NCBI GenBank assembly: GCA_045639905.1
Contig: JAZUDZ010000055.1
Location: forward strand, 1-55,151
DNA length: 55,151 bases
Direction of reading: 5' to 3'
Origin: RGIG426 sp045639905
GTDB lineage: Bacteria; Bacillota; Clostridia; Oscillospirales; Acutalibacteraceae
The position numbers were made by a program, and so were the translations under genes. Under the pieces are notes generated by a model. That model saw only the letters and a list, made by a program, of their open reading frames with translations. It made no database searches and had not been told where the DNA came from. Numbering within the stretch: the stretch's first letter is position 1; each line of letters starts with the position of its first letter. Below are positions 50,989-55,151 of the stretch, in pieces.

Positions 50989-51645
50989 ATGAAGCACCTA
51001 TACAAAGTATTCACAATTATCACGCTACTACTTTTGGTTATGTGCCTTTCCTTGGCAGTATCAGCCAAAGTATTAGACCCGGCGCGTGAAAACGGAATTG
51101 CCGAAAAAGCCGGATACAAACTTGATGAAATGGAAACCAGCAAAGAAATTCTGGACAATGGAGACGTGAAGATTTGGTATATTGACACCACAGAAAACCC
51201 GCGTGCGTGGATGGCAAGTCGTTTCCCCGAAATGTCAGATCCCGAAAGTTCCGAATACAAGGCAACTTACTCCTATTACTTCGATGTGAACAATGGCTGT
51301 TATTCATTTGTGGATGTTTACCTTGAGGAAACCAGCATTGACGGCATTTTGAAACAAAGGGTTTGCGGTGGCCGAGAAGGAACCAAGCGGGCTTGGTATC
51401 CCATCGGAGACACTGATTTAAACGGAGAAGTCAACTTGGCGGACGTGCTTTGTTTAAGACAAATACTGGCAGGTTTGTCCTCGCAAAAACTTTTCTATTA
51501 TTCGACAGCCGACCTTAATCAAGACAAAACAATGGACCTAAAAGACGTTTTACTCCTTAGACGCATCATTGCAAAAATGGACAAAATTGATTTAACAATC
51601 AGCCGCGATCAAATTGAAAAAGAATTCGGCTGGGATTTGCTGTAA
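50989..51645 (+). CDS. small secreted protein with dockerin, paralogue of the 21414-21974 product
   Basis: A 218-residue exported protein: signal peptide (1-26), an N-terminal module sharing LDPARxN, AGYKLDEM and NGDVKIWYID with the first dockerin protein, a middle part of different sequence, and a dockerin. The two calcium loops are D-T-D-L-N-G-E-V-N-L-A-D (about 141) and D-L-N-Q-D-K-T-M-D-L-K-D (about 175), each followed by an LRQ/LRR helix. A 20-residue tail follows the dockerin, unlike the first copy. AAGGAGG precedes the ATG. It is a single-gene unit with its own terminator. Function of the N-terminal module is unknown. Confidence 0.85.
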   Translation: MKHLYKVFTIITLLLLVMCLSLAVSAKVLDPARENGIAEKAGYKLDEMETSKEILDNGDVKIWYIDTTENPRAWMASRFPEMSDPESSEYKATYSYYFDVNNGCYSFVDVYLEETSIDGILKQRVCGGREGTKRAWYPIGDTDLNGEVNLADVLCLRQILAGLSSQKLFYYSTADLNQDKTMDLKDVLLLRRIIAKMDKIDLTISRDQIEKEFGWDLL

Positions 51646-51652
51646 ATCGTAC

Positions 51653-51692
51653 AAAATCCTCACCCTGAGAATTTCTCAAGGTGAGGATTTTT
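51653..51692 (+). terminator. terminator of dockerin gene 2
   Basis: Twelve-base stem AAAATCCTCACC / GGTGAGGATTTT with an inner TGAGA/TCTCA helix and a terminal T-run. Confidence 0.92.
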
Positions 51693-51730
51693 GTCTGTTT
51701 GCCAATGGCAAGTCCGAAAAATCCCCTTCC

Positions 51731-51758
51731 TTGACTTTTTTAAAAAAGAAAATATAAT
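51731..51758 (+). promoter_or_regulatory. promoter of the cation:proton antiporter gene
   Basis: TTGACT (51731-51736), 16 bases, TATAAT (51753-51758). The -10 box covers the ATG at 51757, which therefore cannot be a start codon on this transcript. This decides in favour of the TTG at 51796. Confidence 0.82.
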
Positions 51759-51795
51759 GGAAGGTGGATTATTTTGCAGGAGGAAGGGACCACTT

Positions 51796-53094
51796 TTGGA
51801 TTTCAGCGTTACAAGTATATTACTGGATCTGGCTGTTATCTTACTGGCAACCAAATTCTGCGGCCTTGTCACACGTCATATAGGTCTACCGCAAGTAGTA
51901 GGTATGATTTTAGCCGGCCTTTTAATTGGGCCTGCCATTGTTTCTCAGTTCGATTGGCCTTTTTCCGGCATTATTAACCCCTCAGAGGCCGAAATGAACG
52001 TTCTGCAAGCTTTTTCCCAAGTCGGTGCTTGCTTGATTTTGTTTTCAAGCGGTCTGGAGACCAAGTTCAGTGAACTGAAAAAAAGCGGATTAGCCGCCAC
52101 ACTGATTGCCGTATTCGGCGTTGCCGTCCCTATGTTGCTCGGGGTCGTAGTCAGTGCCTTGTTTATGGGTGGTTTTTCCTCCATGAAGAATCCGGAACTT
52201 TTGCAAAACGCATTGTTTGTCGGTTGTATTTTGACCGCCACCAGTGTTGGCATAACCGTAGAAACGCTTCGAGAACTCGGCAAACTCAGCAGTCCCATCG
52301 GTACTGTCATTTTGTCTGCCGCCATTATCGATGACGTCATCGGCATCGTGGTTCTCAGTATTGTTACCAGTTTCCAAGGTGGCGGTTCCATTTGGATGAC
52401 CATCCTTAAAGTTATCGGATTCTTTATTTTCTGTGCCGTTCTCGGATATCTTTGTCGAGTTTTGTTCCGTTGGCTCAGTGCCAATCGTCCTCACAAACGG
52501 CGCACCAGCATTCTGGCCTTTGCCCTTTGCTTCTTATTTGCTTACTATGCCGAAGAATATTTCGGTGTAGCGTCCATTACCGGTGCCTTTATGGCCGGCA
52601 TTATGATCAGCGGGCTCAAAGATACCAACTTTGTTGACCGCAAAGCACTGGTTGCCGGATATATGATTTTCACGCCCATTTTCTTCGCCTATATCGGTAT
52701 CAGTGCCGACTTCAGTCAGTTTAAGTGGAGTTTGTTACTCTTCTCCGTTATCTTTGTAGTCGTCGGAATTCTTGGCAAGGTGCTGGGCTGTGCCGGAGTG
52801 GCAAAATCTCTTAAATTTTCCGGCAGCGAATCCCTCAGCATCGGCTTTGGCATGATCGCCCGGGGAGAGGTTGCCCTGGCTGTCTATGCATCCGGGAAAA
52901 CACTGATTGCCTATGATACCACCGGCACGGTTATCGGAATCGATCCGTTAATTCCGACCATTTTTCTGATCTTATGTTCATCGGTATTGTGCCCGATTTT
53001 CTTAAAATTATCATTTAAACAAAAGAAAGCCGCACCGCCTGTTAAGGAAAAGCCCGCCCATCCTGACGATGACCTTTCCTGGCTTTACGGCTGA
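51796..53094 (+). CDS. CPA2-type Na+(K+)/H+ antiporter
   Basis: A 432-residue membrane protein with about twelve segments and the CPA2 patterns GLPQVVGMILAGLLIGPAIV, SQVGACLILFSSGLETKFSELKKSG, ATSVGITVETLRELGKL, SAAIIDDVIGIVVLSIV (the DD-type ion-binding motif) and FGMIARGEVALAVYASGK. It exchanges Na+ or K+ for protons for pH and salt balance. There is no C-terminal RCK/TrkA-N domain. The start is TTG at 51796 with AGGAGGAAGGG 7 bases before it. The downstream gene cimA starts 17 bases after the stop, so a shared transcript is likely. Confidence 0.9.
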   Translation: MDFSVTSILLDLAVILLATKFCGLVTRHIGLPQVVGMILAGLLIGPAIVSQFDWPFSGIINPSEAEMNVLQAFSQVGACLILFSSGLETKFSELKKSGLAATLIAVFGVAVPMLLGVVVSALFMGGFSSMKNPELLQNALFVGCILTATSVGITVETLRELGKLSSPIGTVILSAAIIDDVIGIVVLSIVTSFQGGGSIWMTILKVIGFFIFCAVLGYLCRVLFRWLSANRPHKRRTSILAFALCFLFAYYAEEYFGVASITGAFMAGIMISGLKDTNFVDRKALVAGYMIFTPIFFAYIGISADFSQFKWSLLLFSVIFVVVGILGKVLGCAGVAKSLKFSGSESLSIGFGMIARGEVALAVYASGKTLIAYDTTGTVIGIDPLIPTIFLILCSSVLCPIFLKLSFKQKKAAPPVKEKPAHPDDDLSWLYG

Positions 53095-53111
53095 AAGTTT
53101 CGGAGGTTTCT

Positions 53112-54677
53112 ATGAAACAAGTGCTCATTTTTGACACCACTCTTCGTGATGGTGCTCAGGCAGAGAGTGTCTCTTATTCTCTGCAGGACAAATTGCATAT
53201 TGTTGAAATTTTGGACTCCCTTCATGTCGACTATATTGAGGCCGGTATTCCCGGCTCCAATCCGAAGGACCAGACTTTCTTTGATGCCTTAAAGACGGTT
53301 TCCTTACAGCATGCGAAAATCTGTGCTTTTGGCAGCACAGCCCATCCGCACAAGGCTCCGAATGAATCACGCAGTCTGTGTGCCCTGCTGGAAGCCGGCA
53401 CCTCGGTGGTGGCTATCGTCGGAAAAGCCTCATTAAGCCAAGTACAGAATGTTCTCGGTATCACACCGGACGAAAACTTAAAAACCATTACCGCATCGGT
53501 AAAGTTTCTCAAAGAAGCCGGGAAAGAAGTCATCTTTGATGCCGAGCATTTCTTCGACGGATATAAGGAAAACTCCGCTTATGCGCTTGATTGCCTTCGT
53601 GCCGCTTACGAAGGCGGTGCCGACACGATTTGCTTGTGTGACACAAACGGCGGATCTCTCCCGTCTGAAATCGCCGACATCAGCAAAACCGCTTGCGATA
53701 CGTTCACGGATACAACTATCGGCATCCACTGTCACGATGACATCGGATGCGCTGCCGCCTCCACAATGGCGGCCGTAGATGCCGGTGTCACCCATGTCCA
53801 GGGAACCTTCTTGGGCCTTGGTGAACGTTGCGGCAACGCTGCCTTGTCAACCGTAGCCCCGAACCTGGTCCTAAAATGCGGCTATTCCTGCAACATGATT
53901 TTGAACAAGTTGTACGGTGCCGCCGGTCGTATCGCAGATCTTTCCAACATCCGTCTGCGTCGCAGCCAGCCTTATGTGGGAAAATCCGCTTTTGCACACA
54001 AAGGCGGTCTTCACATTGATGCCGTTCAGAAACAATCCAGTTCCTTCGAACATGTAGATCCCGAGTGTGTGGGCAATCGCCATCATATCTTAATGAGTGA
54101 AATGGCCGGCCGCAGTTCCCTGCTCCCCTATCTGCAAAAGCTCAATCCGGATTTGGATAAAAACTCCCCGGAAACCATCGCGCTCATTGACATCATCAAG
54201 GCCCGCGAGTTTGACGGATATCAATATGAAGGAGCCGATGCCAGTCTGGAACTTCTCGTCCGTCGGCATCTCGGGCAATGGAAGCCCCACTTCAATGTCA
54301 TTATGTATAAACTCACGGAAGATATGCCGGCTCCGGATGGATATCAACAGTCCACGGCTGTCGTAAAAGTCGAAGTGGACGGCAAAACCGAAATGGCCTG
54401 TGCCATGGGAATCGGTCCTTTGCACGCTTTGGATACGGCAATGCGCAGCGCTTTGTCTTCTTTCTATCCGGAACTGCTGTATATGCGTATGAGCGACTAT
54501 CGCGTGCGTGTGCTTGAAACCAACCGCGACACCGATGCCACCACACGCGTTTTAATGGAATGTACTGACGGAAAAGGCTTTACCTGCGTCACCGTTGGTG
54601 TGTCCACCGATATTGTTGAAGCCAGTTTTCTGGCATTGATGGATGCATTTGAATACAAGCTTTCGTCCGACCAGTAA
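53112..54677 (+). CDS. cimA: (R)-citramalate synthase
   Basis: Condenses pyruvate and acetyl-CoA to citramalate, the threonine-independent entry to isoleucine. The 521-residue protein has the DRE-TIM pattern IFDTTLRDGAQAESVSYSLQDK at the start, EHFFDGYKENSAYALDCLRAAYEGGADTICLCDTNGG, GIHCHDDIGCAAASTMAAVDAG and GLGERCGNA. The C-terminal LeuA dimer/regulatory domain starts near residue 400. FDGYKEN and the length (about 520) favour CimA over 2-isopropylmalate synthase. GGAGGT precedes the ATG. Expression with the antiporter looks incidental. Confidence 0.9.
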   Translation: MKQVLIFDTTLRDGAQAESVSYSLQDKLHIVEILDSLHVDYIEAGIPGSNPKDQTFFDALKTVSLQHAKICAFGSTAHPHKAPNESRSLCALLEAGTSVVAIVGKASLSQVQNVLGITPDENLKTITASVKFLKEAGKEVIFDAEHFFDGYKENSAYALDCLRAAYEGGADTICLCDTNGGSLPSEIADISKTACDTFTDTTIGIHCHDDIGCAAASTMAAVDAGVTHVQGTFLGLGERCGNAALSTVAPNLVLKCGYSCNMILNKLYGAAGRIADLSNIRLRRSQPYVGKSAFAHKGGLHIDAVQKQSSSFEHVDPECVGNRHHILMSEMAGRSSLLPYLQKLNPDLDKNSPETIALIDIIKAREFDGYQYEGADASLELLVRRHLGQWKPHFNVIMYKLTEDMPAPDGYQQSTAVVKVEVDGKTEMACAMGIGPLHALDTAMRSALSSFYPELLYMRMSDYRVRVLETNRDTDATTRVLMECTDGKGFTCVTVGVSTDIVEASFLALMDAFEYKLSSDQ

Positions 54678-54691
54678 GAATAGAGGTTCCT

Positions 54692-54880
54692 ATGAATATT
54701 CTTATACTCGTTATTTGCGTTATCGTTGGTCTCCTTATTGGATATCTATCCACCTCAGCCCGTCGTATCAACTGGGAAAAACCGGAAGGATTTCACAAAA
54801 AGAAAGATGATGACATGCTGGATGATCTCATGGAATACGATATGAGTATGGATGACGATGACGATCTGTTTTTGGAGTGA
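54692..54880 (+). CDS. small membrane protein with acidic tail
   Basis: A 62-residue protein: one N-terminal membrane segment (2-22), a short basic/aromatic part, then a strongly acidic tail (DDDMLDDLMEYD ... MDDDDDLF). It starts 14 bases after cimA with AGAGG upstream, so it is likely expressed. I recognise no family. Confidence 0.6.
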   Translation: MNILILVICVIVGLLIGYLSTSARRINWEKPEGFHKKKDDDMLDDLMEYDMSMDDDDDLFLE

Positions 54881-54881
54881 G

Positions 54882-55007
54882 ATGCCCATGAAAAACAAGT
54901 CATATACTTCGATTGACCGGATTGTACGGCTGGTTTCCATTTTGGCTTTGCTGCTGAATTTTGCATCCGTTCTGGTATCAATCGGAACCAAAAAAATCAA
55001 AAAATGA
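54882..55007 (+). CDS. tiny membrane protein, 41 residues
   Basis: The frame starts one base after the preceding stop and reads MPMKNKSYTS, then a hydrophobic helix (RLVSILALLLNFASVLVSI) and a basic end KKIKK. The ATG at 54888 is an equal candidate. Coupling to the gene before it and the clear membrane helix support it. The group II intron 3' end lies 5 bases beyond its stop. Confidence 0.5.
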   Translation: MPMKNKSYTSIDRIVRLVSILALLLNFASVLVSIGTKKIKK

Positions 55008-55012
55008 CAGAA

Positions 55013-55151
55013 ATCGAGTAGGAGGGATTTTCTCCCTCCTCTCACACCACCGTGCGTGCCGTTCGGCACACGGCGGTTCAACTCAAAATTAAATATGTAC
55101 CTTTTGGTAGTAATCGAAAACGCTGACTAAGCCACGCTTGGTCAGTTTTTC
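55013..55151 (-). mobile_element. group II intron, 3' end (domains V and VI), cut by window edge
   Basis: On the minus strand, after the end of the intron-encoded protein, comes the domain V hairpin (55046-55079, starting GAACCGCCGTGTGCC with a GAAC-type loop and returning GGCACGCACGGTGG). Then GTGAGAGG, the domain VI hairpin GGAGGGA/TCCCTCC (55021-55039) with an unpaired A in CCTACTCGAT, and the terminal AT of the intron near 55013. The 5' part lies outside the window. Confidence 0.82.
55089..55151 (-). CDS. ltrA: group II intron-encoded reverse transcriptase/maturase, C-terminal 20 residues
   Basis: The minus-strand frame enters from the window edge as EKLTKRGLVSVFDYYQKVHI and stops at 55089-55091. 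This matches the usual C-terminal end of LtrA-type proteins (RGL-x4-DYY) and its place just before domain V is as expected for a protein encoded in domain IV. The rest is outside the window. Confidence 0.7.
   Translation of the reverse strand, partial: EKLTKRGLVSVFDYYQKVHI

Noticed and set aside
51691..51795. Longer N-terminus of the antiporter beginning at 51691 or at ATG 51757
   Set aside because: The region contains the -35 and -10 boxes and has no ribosome site. The TTG at 51796 has a strong one.
55046..55079. Hairpin near the right edge taken as a terminator or CRISPR-like repeat
   Set aside because: It matches group II intron domain V and is followed by domain VI and the intron end.
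1..55151. CRISPR array
   Set aside because: No evenly spaced direct repeats with unique spacers were seen anywhere in the window.

Overview
The window looks like a chromosomal segment of a Gram-positive, anaerobic, fermentative bacterium of the class Clostridia. An Oscillospirales/Ruminococcaceae-like host is my best guess, but no rRNA is present to settle it. Support comes from strong AGGAGG-type ribosome binding sites, a class B sortase, dockerin-bearing secreted proteins, pyruvate formate-lyase, a ZTP riboswitch, a long single-chain PurL and TTG/GTG starts. Most of the sequence is ordinary housekeeping DNA with clean sigma-A promoters and hairpin-plus-T terminators.

Layout. 1-277: a tRNA operon (Val, Glu, Met) read leftward from a consensus promoter. 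297-2762: a sortase B gene behind a D,D-carboxypeptidase homologue that has lost its catalytic residues. 2858-6728: a secreted 5'-nucleotidase facing a MATE transporter and a type 4/5-like uracil-DNA glycosylase. 6782-7457: pduL as a single-gene unit. 7505-19968: a purine/one-carbon operon, namely promoter, ZTP (pfl) riboswitch with terminator, purE-purC-purF-purM-purN-purD-purL-pflB-pflA. glyA follows from its own promoter. PFL supplies formate and GlyA supplies one-carbon units for the folate-dependent step of PurN, so the layout is one metabolic module. 21318-22641: a small dockerin protein and a lipoprotein.

22.67-27.20 kb is an AT-rich accessory patch. It holds an alpha/beta hydrolase, the last 110 residues of a Tn916-type integrase, an intact AbiE-like pair (HTH protein plus nucleotidyltransferase) under a perfect inverted repeat, a second broken nucleotidyltransferase, and a decayed TnpB with IS200/IS605-like hairpins on both sides. 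27.2-30.8 kb: a leftward operon of an orphan oligopeptide-binding lipoprotein, a nitroreductase and two EamA-type membrane proteins. 30.9-39.3 kb reads rightward: G5-3D cell-wall protein, mnmE, an acyltransferase-like membrane protein, and a four-gene Gld-type ABC cassette. 39.3-50.8 kb reads leftward: lipoprotein, aldo/keto reductase, YgjP-like metallopeptidase, PBP2, mreD, mreC, mreB, maf, mfd, pth. 50.9-55.0 kb reads rightward: a second dockerin protein paralogous to the first, a cation:proton antiporter, citramalate synthase and two tiny membrane proteins. The window ends inside the 3' part of a group II intron.

The observations I rate highest are a PurF that keeps its Fe-S cysteines but lacks the N-terminal catalytic Cys, the catalytically dead S11 peptidase paired with sortase B, the paired dockerin proteins with a shared unrecognised N-terminal module, and the AbiE-like pair with its operator-like palindrome.
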